DNA of 64,000 nucleotides from the NCBI RefSeq assembly GCF_006376685.1, contig NZ_VEWL01000015.1, positions 36,716 to 100,715 on the forward strand. The letters are read 5' to 3'. A program made the translations under genes and the position numbers. The notes under the pieces are model-generated. The model worked only from the letters and a program-made list of their open reading frames with translations. It did no database searches and was not told the origin of the DNA. Each line of letters begins with the position of its first letter. The stretch's first letter is position 1. Origin of the DNA: Ochrobactrum teleogrylli (GTDB taxonomy: Bacteria; Pseudomonadota; Alphaproteobacteria; Rhizobiales; Rhizobiaceae). Of this stretch, positions 9,129 to 18,700 are shown one piece after another.

Positions 9129-9715
9129 GCGGGCATGGCGCGCATGGCCATGTCGATGATGTTTTGCACCGCGGCCCGCGAACTGCCGTCGCGCGCCTCA
9201 TAGGAGAGGCTCTGCTGGATCGCGTGGTAGAATTCGCTCATCTGGGCGATGTCGGTTTCGGGCGGCAGGTCGCCCTCGCGCAAGGCGCGTTGCAGGCGCT
9301 TGGAAAGCAGGTCCTGATTGGTGTGGCGAATGGCTGTCAGGAATTCCTTGACCGGGACGTTCTCCGGTTTGCACTGGATCGAGCTGACGCTGATCATGCA
9401 GCCGCCAGCAGGACACGCAAAAGCGCTGTCTGCGCTCAATTCAAGCCAGAGGCGTATGCCGTCCTGAATGGTGACGGCGTCTTCCAAAGCTCTGAAGGGG
9501 GCAGCGCCGATGGTGCGCCGATAATAGTCAACGGCCTCGCGAAACGCCTGTTCCTTGTTGCCGAATGCGGCATAGAAACTCGGCGGCGTAATGCCTATGG
9601 CTGCCGTGAAATCGCTGATCTGGGCGCATTCATAGCCCTTGGCCCAGAAAACTTTCATGACCTTGTCCAGCGCAGCATCGCGATCGAAACTGCGCGGGCG
9701 ACCGCGCGAAACCAT
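9107..9715 (-). CDS. TetR/AcrR family transcriptional regulator
   Basis: A 202-residue regulator. The N-terminal helix-turn-helix runs from about residue 8 to 55 (FDRDAALDKVMKVFWAKGYECAQISDFTAAIGITPPSFYAAFGNKEQAF), the usual TetR pattern, followed by a helical ligand-binding domain. A CPAGGCM pair of cysteines (about residues 100-106) could be a redox or ligand feature; this motif occurs in the AcrR-like group with TetR_C_ComR-type C-termini. It diverges from the MFS transporter gene across a 103-base gap holding a perfect 11-bp inverted repeat, so it likely represses that transporter and itself. Confidence 0.88.
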   Translation of the reverse strand: MVSRGRPRSFDRDAALDKVMKVFWAKGYECAQISDFTAAIGITPPSFYAAFGNKEQAFREAVDYYRRTIGAAPFRALEDAVTIQDGIRLWLELSADSAFACPAGGCMISVSSIQCKPENVPVKEFLTAIRHTNQDLLSKRLQRALREGDLPPETDIAQMSEFYHAIQQSLSYEARDGSSRAAVQNIIDMAMRAMPAKVKSPA

Positions 9716-9740
9716 TTTTCCTCCCTTTCTGTAGTCTGTC

Positions 9741-9789
9741 TTATATAATTCTCTTGACGCGCTCGAACAAGTCGATATGAATTATATAA
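9741..9789. promoter_or_regulatory. inverted-repeat operator and promoter between tetR and the MFS gene
   Basis: TTATATAATTC (9741-9751) and GAATTATATAA (9779-9789) are exact reverse complements separated by 27 bases. Between and over the right arm lies a plausible promoter for the MFS gene: TTGACG (9754-9759), 16 bases, TATGAA (9776-9781). Binding of a dimeric repressor at either arm would block it. That the neighbouring TetR protein is the binder is inferred. Confidence 0.6.
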
Positions 9790-9818
9790 TCATTATTACA
9801 TAAATAGGATTCGTCTCC

Positions 9819-11030
9819 ATGAACGATTCGTGCGATTCTGCCCTTGCGGCGGATGGGACGGTTGCGTCCCGTAAAGAGGCGCGGGCAATACCGCTGGTGG
9901 TCTATTGTCTCAGTCTCGGCGTTTTTGCGCTGACGACCTCCGAACTGATGATTTCGGGCATGATGCCCTCGCTTCAGGAAGCTTTTGGCCGCTCCATTGC
10001 CGATATCGGCAATCTGATTTCGCTCTATGCCTTGGGCATGATGATCGGCGGTCCGCTGGTAACGGTGCTGTTTCTGGCCCTGAAGATCGAGAACAAGCGC
10101 GGACTGCTCGGCCTTTTGATCTTCTATGCGCTTGCGCAGAGCGTTGCCGCCTCCACCAGCAATTTCCAGGTGCTTCTGGCCGCCCGCGTGCTGACCGGCA
10201 TGGCCGCCGCAACCAGTTTCGGCCTCATGCTCGCCATTACGGCGCAGCTGGTCGCGCCGGAACTGCGGGGACGCGCGTCCTCGCTGGTCTTTGCCGGATT
10301 GATGCTCTGCACCGTGCTGGGCGTGCCGATTGCAACGGCGATCACCAATGCGTTCGGCTGGCGCGCCAGCTTCTGGAGCATCGTGGTGCTGATTCTGCTT
10401 TGCGCGCTGGTCATCGCGCTCAAGATCGAAACGACCCGTGACGGACCGCAGGCCGATCTGCGTTCGGAATTGGCGGAAATGCGCAAGCCAAAACTCTGGG
10501 CGGCCTATGCCACCAGCGCGCTGGTCATCGGCTCGTCTTTTGCGGTTTACAGCTATCTGTCGCCGATCACCGTGGAATTGGCCGGATTTTCGGCCATGCA
10601 GGTTCCATTCCTGCTCGCCATCTATGGTGCGGCCAACATCGTCGGCAACTATGTTTCCGGGCGCTTTGCCGATCGGCACACGATCGTGACGATCTTTGCA
10701 GGTCTTGTGGTGATGCTTGCAGCCATGCTGATCTTCGCGCTTTTCGCCGAACTCAAGCCTGCTGCAATCCTCGCCATCGTGATGATCGGCCTGACCGGCA
10801 TTGCGTTGAACCCGGCTTTCGTGGCGCGTGTGATGCGCATTGCCCATCCCGGCGCATTGGTGAATGCAATGCACGCATCGGTTATCAATATCGGCCTTGG
10901 CCTTGGTCCATGGATCGGCGGTCTGGCGATGGAAGCGGGATATGGTCTCCATGCACCGCTGTGGGTTGGCTTCGCCATGACGCTCGGCGGGCTGTTGACG
11001 CTTGCGCCGCCAGCCTTGCGGCGGATGTGA
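9819..11030 (+). CDS. MFS transporter, DHA1/AraJ-like drug or sugar efflux family
   Basis: A 403-residue inner-membrane protein with about 12 hydrophobic segments. The first (VVYCLSLGVFALTTSELMISGMMP) carries the TSE motif of DHA1 efflux carriers; LAARVLTGMAAATSFGLMLAITAQLV and the GRASSLVFAGLMLCTVLGVPIATAI stretch (motif C-like, GVP) mark a drug/H+ antiporter type. Length is normal. The divergent TetR gene and operator suggest inducible export of a toxic compound. The substrate cannot be read from sequence. A clean terminator follows. Confidence 0.88.
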   Translation: MNDSCDSALAADGTVASRKEARAIPLVVYCLSLGVFALTTSELMISGMMPSLQEAFGRSIADIGNLISLYALGMMIGGPLVTVLFLALKIENKRGLLGLLIFYALAQSVAASTSNFQVLLAARVLTGMAAATSFGLMLAITAQLVAPELRGRASSLVFAGLMLCTVLGVPIATAITNAFGWRASFWSIVVLILLCALVIALKIETTRDGPQADLRSELAEMRKPKLWAAYATSALVIGSSFAVYSYLSPITVELAGFSAMQVPFLLAIYGAANIVGNYVSGRFADRHTIVTIFAGLVVMLAAMLIFALFAELKPAAILAIVMIGLTGIALNPAFVARVMRIAHPGALVNAMHASVINIGLGLGPWIGGLAMEAGYGLHAPLWVGFAMTLGGLLTLAPPALRRM

Positions 11031-11051
11031 TTGCAATTCGAAACGATAGTG

Positions 11052-11077
11052 AAAAACCGGGGCTATCCCCGGTTTTT
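11052..11077 (+). terminator. rho-independent terminator of the MFS gene
   Basis: The stem AAAAACCGGGG / CCCCGGTTTTT with a CTAT loop begins 22 bases after the stop codon. Confidence 0.88.
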
Positions 11078-11138
11078 CTATTTCTTGCGTTTACGATCAT
11101 GCAATCGATAGGCTTCATTAGCCGATGCGAGGAATAGG

Positions 11139-11777
11139 ATGAACCACCTGCGCTATGTCGGATTACCGGAACAGGAACAACGGGCGATCTTCTCGGAAAT
11201 CGTCCTGCAAAACGCGCTCCTGATTGACGCGTTTTCACGTGTGCAAGACCTTGCCGCTCAGGCTGTAGACGGTCCCGAAACTGTGGAATTCTGGATCGTC
11301 TCGGGCGCGCTCTATAACAGTGTCTGGAATCATCTCACCGAGAGGCCTTTGCTGCACGGCATCAAGGATGTCGATCTTTTCTATTTCGATGCGCGGGATC
11401 TCTCCTGGGAGGCGGAAGGCCGGCTGATCGAACTGGGAAAGGCGGTTTTCAGCGATTTTCCCCTGCCGGTGGAAATACGCAATCAGGCGCGGGTGCATCT
11501 GTGGTTCGAACAGCGCTTCGGCCAGCCCTATGAGCCACTACGCTCAGCAACGGAATCAATCGGGCGCTTTTCGACCATCGCGCACTGTGTCGGTGCCCGG
11601 TCGGAAAGCGATGGCACGCTGACGTTACACGCACCCTTCGGCCTCGATGACATTTTTTCGTTTCGTCTCAGGCCTAATCGTGCCATCGATAACGCCGCAA
11701 CGCATCGCGCCAAGGCGCGCCGCGCGCTTTCATACTGGCCGGAACTGACTTTTCAGGACTGGGACGCAGCAGAATGA
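11139..11777 (+). CDS. nucleotidyltransferase-like protein (DUF925 family)
   Basis: A 212-residue soluble protein. [34 protein letters not shown] (about residues 48-81) fits the family: G-A-x-x-N-x-V-W and a KDVDLFYFD acidic metal-like motif. Further conserved patches are [18 protein letters not shown] and [17 protein letters not shown]. These match the nucleotidyltransferase_6 (DUF925) group, distantly related to polymerase-beta-type transferases; no reaction is established. GAGGAA precedes the ATG. The next gene starts 46 bases downstream on the same strand. Confidence 0.8.
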   Translation: MNHLRYVGLPEQEQRAIFSEIVLQNALLIDAFSRVQDLAAQAVDGPETVEFWIVSGALYNSVWNHLTERPLLHGIKDVDLFYFDARDLSWEAEGRLIELGKAVFSDFPLPVEIRNQARVHLWFEQRFGQPYEPLRSATESIGRFSTIAHCVGARSESDGTLTLHAPFGLDDIFSFRLRPNRAIDNAATHRAKARRALSYWPELTFQDWDAAE

Positions 11778-11823
11778 ATTGTCGCCGGGCAATGAGAGTA
11801 ACGATCTGAACGAAGGAAATGGC

Positions 11824-12810
11824 ATGTTCCGTTGGGGTATTCTTTCCACCGCCAAAATCGGCGTCACGCAGGTGATTCCCGCATTGGCCGCGTCGGATAA
11901 TGGCGTGGTCCATGCGATAGCGAGCCGCGATCACGCCCGTGCCCGTGCCGTGGCCGACCGTTTCGGTGCCCCGCTTGCCTTCGGCTCCTATGAGGAATTG
12001 CTGGCCAGCGATCAGGTGGACGGCGTTTATATCCCGCTGCCGACATCGCAGCATATCGAATGGACGATCAAGGCGGCGGAAGCCGGCAAGCATGTGCTGT
12101 GTGAAAAGCCGATAGCGCTGAAAGCCGACGATATCGACCAGCTCATCGCCGCGCGCGACAAGCACAAGGTCACAATCGCCGAGGCCTTCATGGTCTATTA
12201 CCATCCGCAATGGATCAAGGTGCGCGCATTGGTGGCCGAAGGCGCCATCGGCACGTTGCGCCATGTTCAGGGCGCTTTCAGCTATTTCAACGTCGATCCC
12301 GGCAATATGCGCAACCAGCCCGACCTCGGCGGCGGCGCGCTGCCGGATATTGGCGTTTATCCGATGGTCGTAACCCGCATGGTCACGGGCAAGGAGCCGC
12401 TCTCCGTGCAGGCTTCCGTCGAAATCGACCCGAATTTCGGCACTGACCGCTATGCCAATGTCGCGGCCCGATTCGACGGCTTCGACATGACTTTCTATGT
12501 AGCGACGCAGCTTGCCGGGCGTCAGTTCATGGTTTTCCACGGCGACAAGGGCTTCATCGAGGTTCATGCGCCGTTCAACACCGGCAAATACGGTCATGGC
12601 CGCGTGACGCTCAACGACGCAGGCCATACGGAAGCGACGGAATGGTCGTTTTCGGACGCAAACCATTATCAGTTGCAGGCGCAAAATTTTGTGCGGGCGG
12701 TGCAGGGCGAGGATGTAGCCTTGTTTTCATTGGAGAATTCCAAGGCCAATCAGCGCGTCATCGACGCGATCTATCGGGCGGGCAAAAATAATGGTTTCGT
12801 AGACCTCTAG
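11824..12810 (+). CDS. Gfo/Idh/MocA family NAD(P)-dependent oxidoreductase
   Basis: A 328-residue enzyme with an N-terminal Rossmann domain ([35 protein letters not shown]), the substrate/cofactor motif CEKPIAL (EKP, near residue 97), and a C-terminal alpha/beta domain ([13 protein letters not shown]). This resembles xylose or glucose-fructose oxidoreductase-type dehydrogenases and scyllo-inositol dehydrogenases; the actual sugar is unknown. The ATG at 11824 is chosen since AAGGAA lies 7 bases upstream and the conserved MFRWGIL begins there; the open frame continues upstream to a TTG at 11779. Confidence 0.9.
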   Translation: MFRWGILSTAKIGVTQVIPALAASDNGVVHAIASRDHARARAVADRFGAPLAFGSYEELLASDQVDGVYIPLPTSQHIEWTIKAAEAGKHVLCEKPIALKADDIDQLIAARDKHKVTIAEAFMVYYHPQWIKVRALVAEGAIGTLRHVQGAFSYFNVDPGNMRNQPDLGGGALPDIGVYPMVVTRMVTGKEPLSVQASVEIDPNFGTDRYANVAARFDGFDMTFYVATQLAGRQFMVFHGDKGFIEVHAPFNTGKYGHGRVTLNDAGHTEATEWSFSDANHYQLQAQNFVRAVQGEDVALFSLENSKANQRVIDAIYRAGKNNGFVDL

Positions 12811-12888
12811 GTTCCCTGTAGGGATCGTCCGGATAAAGACCTGTCAGAATAGCCGGGAAGGAATTTATGACTGTCCGGCTGTTCTGAC

Positions 12889-12917
12889 TTGCAGTGAAAA
12901 AGCGCCTTTCTTATATA
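12889..12917 (+). promoter_or_regulatory. candidate dnaK promoter
   Basis: TTGCAG (12889-12894), a 17-base spacer and TATATA (12912-12917) lie about 150 bases before dnaK. Read as CTTG at 12888 with CTTATATA at 12910, the same site resembles alphaproteobacterial heat-shock (RpoH) promoters. Which sigma factor uses it cannot be decided by eye. The rest of the 255-base gap holds only the ribosome site. Confidence 0.5.
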
Positions 12918-13065
12918 CGCCTCGCACAGGGCTTCGATGACAGGCCGAGGGGTCTTGAAAAAACCTCCGGAAACCCAACCTTGAAGCGGGCATTGTGAAA
13001 AACCGTAGGAGCCGCCCATGGAACGCTCGGTAGAGGTCTTGGCGGTTTGCTGAATGGAGAGAAAT

Positions 13066-14976
13066 ATGGCTAAAGTTATTGGTATCGATCTGGGAACGAC
13101 CAACTCCTGCGTCGCCGTTATGGACGGTAAGAGCGCGAAGGTCATCGAGAATGCCGAAGGCGCCCGCACGACGCCTTCCATCATTGCTTTCACCGATAGT
13201 GACGAACGTCTCGCTGGTCAGCCTGCGAAACGTCAGGCCGTCACCAATCCGGAAGGCACCCTGTTTGCAGTCAAGCGCCTGATCGGTCGCCGTTTCGACG
13301 ATCCGATGGTCACCAAGGACAAGGATCTTGTCCCGTATCACATCGTCAAGGGCGACAATGGCGATGCCTGGGTAGAAGTTCACGGCAAGAAGTATTCGCC
13401 ATCGCAGGTTTCCGCGATGATCCTTCAGAAAATGAAGGAAACGGCTGAATCTTACCTCGGCGAAACCGTCACGCAGGCCGTTATCACGGTTCCGGCTTAC
13501 TTCAACGACGCCCAGCGTCAGGCCACCAAGGACGCTGGCAAGATTGCCGGTCTGGAAGTGCTGCGCATCATCAACGAGCCGACCGCTGCCGCGCTCGCCT
13601 ATGGTCTCGACAAGAGCGAAGGCAAGACTATTGCCGTATACGATCTTGGCGGCGGCACCTTCGACGTGTCGGTGCTTGAGATCGGTGACGGCGTGTTCGA
13701 AGTGAAGTCCACCAACGGTGACACGTTCCTCGGCGGTGAAGACTTCGACATGCACATCGTCGACTACATGATCACCGAGTTCAAGAAGGAAAGCGGCATC
13801 GATCTGAAGAACGACAAGCTTGCTCTGCAGCGCCTCAAGGAAGCTGCCGAAAAGGCCAAGATTGAACTGTCGGCTGCCCAGCAGACCGAAATCAACCTGC
13901 CGTTCATCACCGCTGACGCAACGGGTCCGAAGCATCTGGCCATCAAGCTGTCGCGCGCCAAGTTCGAAAGCCTTGTCGAAGACCTCGTCAAGCGCACGAT
14001 TGAGCCGTGCAAGGCCGCTCTGAAGGATGCCGGTCTCAAGGCTGGTGAAATCGACGAAGTGGTTCTGGTCGGCGGCATGACCCGCATGCCCAAGATCCAG
14101 GAAGTCGTGAAGGCCTTCTTCGGCAAGGAACCGCACAAGGGCGTGAACCCGGATGAAGTCGTCGCCATGGGCGCGGCCATTCAGGGCGGCGTTCTGCAGG
14201 GCGACGTCAAGGACGTTCTGCTGCTCGACGTGACCCCGCTGTCGCTCGGCATCGAAACGCTCGGTGGCGTGTTCACCCGTCTGATCGACCGCAACACGAC
14301 CATCCCGACCAAGAAGTCGCAGACCTTCTCCACTGCCGAAGACAATCAGTCGGCTGTGACGATCCGCGTCTTCCAGGGCGAGCGTGAAATGGCTGCCGAC
14401 AACAAGATCCTCGGCCAGTTCGACCTCGTGGGCATTCCGCCTGCACCGCGTGGCGTGCCGCAGATCGAAGTGACCTTCGACATCGACGCCAACGGTATCG
14501 TCAACGTATCGGCCAAGGATAAGGGCACCGGCAAGGAGCACCAGATCCGCATTCAGGCTTCGGGCGGTCTGTCGGATGCCGACATCGAAAAGATGGTCAA
14601 GGACGCCGAGGCCAATGCCGACGCCGACAAGAAGCGCCGCGATGCCGTTGAAGCCAAGAACCAGGCCGAAAGCCTGATCCACTCGACGGAAAAGTCGCTG
14701 AAGGATTACGGCGACAAGGTCTCGGAAGACGACAAGCAGGCCATCGAAGGCGCGATCGCTGCGCTCAAGACCTCGCTTGAAGGTGACGATGCCGAAGACA
14801 TCAAGGCCAAGACCCAGACGCTCGCTGAAACGGCGATGAAGCTCGGTCAGGCCATGTATGAGGCAGCGCAGGCTTCTGAAGGTGCGGACGCCGAAGGCGG
14901 CGAGCAGGCTTCGTCCAAGGACGATGTCGTTGACGCCGACTATGAAGAAATCGACGACGACAAGAAGAAGTCGTAA
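13066..14976 (+). CDS. dnaK: Hsp70 chaperone DnaK
   Basis: A 636-residue ATP-dependent chaperone. The nucleotide-binding domain covers about 1-385 ([70 protein letters not shown]), the interdomain linker is [15 protein letters not shown], and the substrate-binding domain and helical lid follow. The tail is acidic with [18 protein letters not shown]. The start at 13066 gives MAKVIGID, the usual N-terminus; an ATG 12 bases upstream (13054) is less likely. dnaJ follows after a hairpin, the standard chaperone pair. Confidence 0.98.
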   Translation: MAKVIGIDLGTTNSCVAVMDGKSAKVIENAEGARTTPSIIAFTDSDERLAGQPAKRQAVTNPEGTLFAVKRLIGRRFDDPMVTKDKDLVPYHIVKGDNGDAWVEVHGKKYSPSQVSAMILQKMKETAESYLGETVTQAVITVPAYFNDAQRQATKDAGKIAGLEVLRIINEPTAAALAYGLDKSEGKTIAVYDLGGGTFDVSVLEIGDGVFEVKSTNGDTFLGGEDFDMHIVDYMITEFKKESGIDLKNDKLALQRLKEAAEKAKIELSAAQQTEINLPFITADATGPKHLAIKLSRAKFESLVEDLVKRTIEPCKAALKDAGLKAGEIDEVVLVGGMTRMPKIQEVVKAFFGKEPHKGVNPDEVVAMGAAIQGGVLQGDVKDVLLLDVTPLSLGIETLGGVFTRLIDRNTTIPTKKSQTFSTAEDNQSAVTIRVFQGEREMAADNKILGQFDLVGIPPAPRGVPQIEVTFDIDANGIVNVSAKDKGTGKEHQIRIQASGGLSDADIEKMVKDAEANADADKKRRDAVEAKNQAESLIHSTEKSLKDYGDKVSEDDKQAIEGAIAALKTSLEGDDAEDIKAKTQTLAETAMKLGQAMYEAAQASEGADAEGGEQASSKDDVVDADYEEIDDDKKKS

Positions 14977-14995
14977 TCATCTGCCGCTGACAGTG

Positions 14996-15021
14996 AAAGC
15001 CCGGCTCCATGCCGGGCTTTT
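14996..15021 (+). terminator. terminator between dnaK and dnaJ
   Basis: The stem AAAGCCCGGC / GCCGGGCTTT with loop TCCAT and a short T run lies 20 bases after dnaK. It probably lowers, without abolishing, dnaJ read-through. Confidence 0.75.
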
Positions 15022-15104
15022 GCCAGTTTCGGTATTCGGCAGACGATGAATAATAACGAAGGCTCCGGTTGGGAGTCCGGTCCAGCCGCCGGGGTAACGG
15101 ACGT

Positions 15105-16238
15105 ATGAAGATCGATTATTACGAAGCATTGGGCGTAGAAAAGTCCTGCGATGACAAGACGCTGAAAGCGGCTTTTCGCAAGCTCGCCATGCAGTACCAT
15201 CCTGATCGCAACCCGGATAATCCGGAAGCTGAACGCAAGTTCAAGGAAATCGGCGAAGCTTACGAAACGCTGAAGGACCCGCAGAAGCGGGCAGCCTATG
15301 ACCGTTTCGGCCATGCTGCCTTTGAAAATGGCGGCGCAGGTGCCGGTTTTGGCAATGGCTTTGCGGGCGCGGGCGGTTTTGCCGATATTTTCGAAGATAT
15401 TTTTGGCGAGATGATGGGTGGCGGTCGCCGCCGTTCCAGCAACGGTCGCGAACGCGGCGCCGATCTGCGCTATAATATGGAAGTGACGCTCGAAGAAGCT
15501 TTCGCCGGCAAGACGGCGCAGATTCGCGTGCCGACCTCCATCACCTGTGATGAATGCTCCGGTTCGGGTGCCAAGGCGGGTTCGCAGCCCACCACCTGTA
15601 CCATGTGCTCGGGCTCGGGCCGGGTGCGCGCGGCGCAGGGCTTCTTCTCGGTGGAACGCACCTGCCCGACCTGTAATGGTCGCGGTCAGGTCATCAAGGA
15701 TCCTTGCGGCAAGTGCCACGGTCAGGGCCGCGTGACGCAGGAGCGTTCGCTTTCGGTCAATATCCCGGCCGGGATCGAGGACGGCACCCGTATTCGCCTT
15801 GCAGGCGAAGGCGAAGCCGGAATGCGCGGCGGTCCGTCGGGTGATCTCTACATCTTCCTTTCGGTCAAGCCGCACGAGTTCTTCCAGCGCGACGGCTCCG
15901 ACCTTTATTGCAAGGTGCCGATCTCGATGACCACGGCGGCGCTGGGCGGCCAGTTCGAAGTCTCGACACTGGACGGCACCCAGACCCGCGTGAAGGTTCC
16001 CGAAGGCACGCAGAACGCCAAGCAGTTCCGCCTCAAGGGCAAGGGCATGCCGGTTCTGCGCCAGCAGGCGGTGGGCGATCTCTATATCCAGATCGATATT
16101 GAGACGCCGCAGAACCTGTCGAAGCGCCAGCGCGAATTACTGGAGGAATTCGAAAAGCTCTCCTCGCAGGAGAACAGCCCGAAATCAGCCGGGTTCTTCT
16201 CGCGGATGAAGGAATTCTTCGAGGGAATAGGTGAGTAA
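15105..16238 (+). CDS. dnaJ: co-chaperone DnaJ
   Basis: A 377-residue Hsp40 that delivers substrates to DnaK and stimulates its ATPase. Domains in order: the J domain (1-70, [33 protein letters not shown], with HPD), a Gly/Phe region ([22 protein letters not shown]), four zinc-binding repeats ([32 protein letters not shown]) and the C-terminal beta domains. The ATG at 15105 fits the conserved MKIDYYE start; the frame is open to 15069 upstream. A strong terminator follows immediately. Confidence 0.97.
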   Translation: MKIDYYEALGVEKSCDDKTLKAAFRKLAMQYHPDRNPDNPEAERKFKEIGEAYETLKDPQKRAAYDRFGHAAFENGGAGAGFGNGFAGAGGFADIFEDIFGEMMGGGRRRSSNGRERGADLRYNMEVTLEEAFAGKTAQIRVPTSITCDECSGSGAKAGSQPTTCTMCSGSGRVRAAQGFFSVERTCPTCNGRGQVIKDPCGKCHGQGRVTQERSLSVNIPAGIEDGTRIRLAGEGEAGMRGGPSGDLYIFLSVKPHEFFQRDGSDLYCKVPISMTTAALGGQFEVSTLDGTQTRVKVPEGTQNAKQFRLKGKGMPVLRQQAVGDLYIQIDIETPQNLSKRQRELLEEFEKLSSQENSPKSAGFFSRMKEFFEGIGE

Positions 16239-16267
16239 AAAAGGGGAGCCAAACGGCTCCCTTTTTT
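16237..16267 (+). terminator. rho-independent terminator of dnaJ
   Basis: The stem AAAAAAGGGGAGCC / GGCTCCCTTTTTT with loop AAAC starts at the dnaJ stop codon (TAA 16236-16238). Confidence 0.88.
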
Positions 16268-16348
16268 CATATTTTCCTTATTCCTGCCTTGCTTAAGGAA
16301 TTGAAAGCGGCATAAGCTTGTCCAATAACGACAATGGGAGCATGCGGA

Positions 16349-16948
16349 ATGGCAGGTCAACTCGGCAGGAAACTCGCCGCGAAATTCGACGAGGAAATCC
16401 GTTTTTTCAAAGGGTGGATTGACGGGCCGAAAGCGGTAGGCGCCATTCTGCCGACCAGCTCCATCACCGCGCGGCGCATGGCAAGCGTGATCGATATCCA
16501 TTCCGGCCTGCCGGTTCTCGAACTTGGGCCGGGCACCGGCGTCATCACCAAGGCGATCCTCAAGCATGGCGTGAAGCCATCCGATCTTTATTCGATCGAA
16601 TATTCGCAGGATTTCGTCGAGCATCTGAACAAGACCTATCCTGAGGTGAACATCATCCAGGGCGATGCGTTCGATCTCGACACCACGCTCGGCACCATGA
16701 AGGACCAGCAGTTCGACAGTATTATTTCTGCCGTGCCGCTGCTCAACTTCCCGATGGCGCGCCGTGTGCAGCTTATCGAAGATATGCTGACGCGCATTCC
16801 GCGTGGCCGTCCGTTCATGCAGATCACTTATGGACCTCTGCCGCCGGTTCCAGCCGGTCGCGGAAACTATACGGTTCAGCACTATGATTTCGTCATGCGT
16901 AATGTTCCGCCAGCACAGCTGTGGGTTTACCGCAGGCCACTCGGCTGA
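16349..16948 (+). CDS. pmtA: phospholipid N-methyltransferase, rhizobial PmtA type
   Basis: A 199-residue SAM-dependent methyltransferase that in Sinorhizobium converts phosphatidylethanolamine to phosphatidylcholine by three methylations. FFKGWIDGPKAVGAILPTSS leads into the SAM motif VLELGPGTGVITKAIL (about 53-68), then SIEYSQDFVEHL and IISAVPLLNFP. The C-terminal GPLPPVPAGRGNYTVQHYDFVMRNVPPAQLWVYRR is typical of this class. The start at 16349 gives MAGQLGRKL. The gene is downstream of dnaJ but behind a terminator, so it is probably transcribed separately. Confidence 0.87.
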   Translation: MAGQLGRKLAAKFDEEIRFFKGWIDGPKAVGAILPTSSITARRMASVIDIHSGLPVLELGPGTGVITKAILKHGVKPSDLYSIEYSQDFVEHLNKTYPEVNIIQGDAFDLDTTLGTMKDQQFDSIISAVPLLNFPMARRVQLIEDMLTRIPRGRPFMQITYGPLPPVPAGRGNYTVQHYDFVMRNVPPAQLWVYRRPLG

Positions 16949-16990
16949 TTGACTGTCCGTGATTGTATTTGCTGATTCTCGGAGTTGTCC

Positions 16991-17557
16991 ATGACCGCAC
17001 GTGTTCTTGTCTTCGCCGGTTCGATCCGTATCGGCGCTTTCTCGGGTCATATGGCGGATGCCGCCCAACAGGAATTGCGGGCGCAGGGTGCGGAAGTCAC
17101 CCGCATCACGCTTGCTGATTATCCGTTGCCCCTGATGGACCAGAATCTGGAAAAGGAGCATGGCGTTCCCGAAAACGCCATGAAGCTCGGTCGGCTCTTT
17201 GCCGAACACGACGCGCTTCTGATCTGCTCGCCGGAATATAATGCATCGATCCCGCCGCTGCTGAAAAACACGCTCGACTGGGTCAGCCGGATTTCCAAGG
17301 ATGGCGACCAGCCGCTGCGGCCCTATAGCGGGCTGACGGTCGGTCTGTGTTCGACGTCGGACGGTATGTTCGCCGGTATGCGCGGGCTCTACCACCTGCG
17401 CGCGGTGTTGATGGCGGTTGGAACGCAGGTCGTGACCGAACAATGTTCGGTCGGTCGCGCCTCGGTGGCATTCAACGAGGACGGCACCCTCAAGGATGAG
17501 CGCAGCGCCAAAATGCTCACAGCCGTCTGTCAGAGCGTGATCAGCCGGGCAGGCTGA
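16991..17557 (+). CDS. NADPH-dependent FMN reductase family protein
   Basis: A 188-residue flavodoxin-like reductase. [20 protein letters not shown] (about 3-22) is the phosphate-binding loop for FMN, and [25 protein letters not shown] (about 73-97) is the family signature around the flavin ring. It resembles ArsH/azoreductase/chromate-reductase relatives of YieF and ChrR type. The ATG at 16991 has GGAG upstream. Electron acceptor unknown. A GC-rich hairpin (17581-17611) separates it from pyrF. Confidence 0.87.
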   Translation: MTARVLVFAGSIRIGAFSGHMADAAQQELRAQGAEVTRITLADYPLPLMDQNLEKEHGVPENAMKLGRLFAEHDALLICSPEYNASIPPLLKNTLDWVSRISKDGDQPLRPYSGLTVGLCSTSDGMFAGMRGLYHLRAVLMAVGTQVVTEQCSVGRASVAFNEDGTLKDERSAKMLTAVCQSVISRAG

Positions 17558-17580
17558 TTCTCCGTTCAATCTGCATATTT

Positions 17581-17611
17581 CGGGGCGCGGTATCTTTCGT
17601 ACCGCGCCCCG
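17581..17611 (+). terminator. strong hairpin upstream of pyrF, possible terminator
   Basis: CGGGGCGCGGTA and TACCGCGCCCCG form a perfect 12-bp stem with a 7-base loop. Only a weak GTTGTG tail follows, so termination efficiency is doubtful. Confidence 0.5.
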
Positions 17612-17648
17612 TTGTGCGATTAGAACAAAAATTGCAGCGGAGAATTTC

Positions 17649-18350
17649 ATGACGACGACAGAATTGCGCGATCAGCTGATCGTGGGCCTCGACGTGCCGA
17701 CTATCGCCGAAGCGGAAAAAGCCGTTGAGGAACTCGGTGATGCCGTGTCCTTCTACAAGATCGGCTATCAGCTGGTTTTTGCGGGCGGTCTCGATTTTGC
17801 GAAGAGCCTGATTGCGGCGAAGAAGAAAGTCTTCCTCGACATGAAGCTGCTCGACATCGACAACACCATCGCCAAGGGCGTGGAGAATGTTGCGAAGATG
17901 GGCGTTTCGATGCTCACGCTCCATGCCTATCCAAAAGCCATGCGCGCTGCCGTCGAAGCCGCCAGAGGGTCAGATCTCTGCTTGCTCGGCGTGACGGTTC
18001 TGACGTCGATGGATGATGCCGACCTGCGCGAAGCGGGCTATTCCGACAATGCGGAAACGCTGGTCCTGAAGCGCGCGCGTCAGGCGCTGGACGCCGGCAT
18101 GGGTGGTATCGTCGCTTCCGCAGCCGAAGCTGCCGCCATTCGTCAGGCCATCGGACCGGATATGGCGGTGGTGACGCCGGGCATTCGTCCCGCAGGCGCG
18201 GAGAAGGGTGATCAGAAGCGTGTCATGACGCCAGCGGATGCGCTTCGTGCCGGCGCCAGCCATCTTGTCGTGGCGCGACCGATTGTCGGCGCAGCGGATC
18301 GCAAAGCGTCTGCCCTTGCCATTCTGGAAGAAATGCGCTCCGCTGCGTAA
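17649..18350 (+). CDS. pyrF: orotidine 5'-phosphate decarboxylase
   Basis: A 233-residue TIM-barrel enzyme making UMP from OMP, the last step of de novo pyrimidine synthesis. The catalytic charge network is in [12 protein letters not shown] (about 74-85; the D-x-K-x-x-D pattern), preceded by IVGLDVP, and phosphate binding is near [10 protein letters not shown] and VVARPIVGA. Length is standard. The DUF1330 gene starts 21 bases after its stop, suggesting a two-gene unit. Confidence 0.96.
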   Translation: MTTTELRDQLIVGLDVPTIAEAEKAVEELGDAVSFYKIGYQLVFAGGLDFAKSLIAAKKKVFLDMKLLDIDNTIAKGVENVAKMGVSMLTLHAYPKAMRAAVEAARGSDLCLLGVTVLTSMDDADLREAGYSDNAETLVLKRARQALDAGMGGIVASAAEAAAIRQAIGPDMAVVTPGIRPAGAEKGDQKRVMTPADALRAGASHLVVARPIVGAADRKASALAILEEMRSAA

Positions 18351-18371
18351 ATAGTTTTCGAGGAGGAAAGC

Positions 18372-18659
18372 ATGACGAAAGCCTATTGGATCGCCCGCGT
18401 GGATGTTCGCGACCCGGAACGCTACAAGGATTATGTGTCCACAGCCAAACCCGCCTTCGAACGCTATGGCGCGAATTTCATTGCGCGCGGCGGCAAGGCG
18501 GAAGCCGTCGAAGGACAAGGACGTGCGCGCAATGTCATCATCGAGTTCGAGACCATGCAGCACGCGCTCGATTGCTACAACTCGCCGGAATATCAGGCGG
18601 CGAAAGCTATTCGCCAGACCGTAGCGGATGGTGAGATCGTCATTGTCGAGGGTATCTGA
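18372..18659 (+). CDS. DUF1330 family protein
   Basis: A 95-residue single-domain protein of the ferredoxin-like dimeric alpha-beta barrel type. AYWIARVDVRDPERYKDYVSTAKPAFERYGANFIARGG and IIEFETMQHALDCYNSPEYQAAK are the family signatures. Function is unknown; related folds include small oxygenases and muconolactone isomerase. GAGGA precedes the ATG. It follows pyrF closely and is closed by a bidirectional hairpin. Confidence 0.9.
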   Translation: MTKAYWIARVDVRDPERYKDYVSTAKPAFERYGANFIARGGKAEAVEGQGRARNVIIEFETMQHALDCYNSPEYQAAKAIRQTVADGEIVIVEGI

Positions 18660-18670
18660 CACCACAATGA

Positions 18671-18700
18671 AAAAGGCCTCGGAAGGGGCCTTTATCTTTT
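18671..18700. terminator. bidirectional terminator between the DUF1330 and SMP-30 genes
   Basis: AAAGGCC and GGCCTTT pair around TCGGAAGG, with T-rich flanks on either strand. It lies between converging stop codons. Confidence 0.7.

Noticed and set aside
9741..11036. A 431-codon minus-strand frame over the MFS gene.
   Set aside because: Antisense shadow rich in R, H, Q and D with no domain; the plus-strand MFS protein explains the region.
13000..13053. An upstream start of dnaK at 13054 ([10 protein letters not shown]).
   Set aside because: The conserved Hsp70 N-terminus begins [12 protein letters not shown] lies between the two ATGs and serves the one at 13066.
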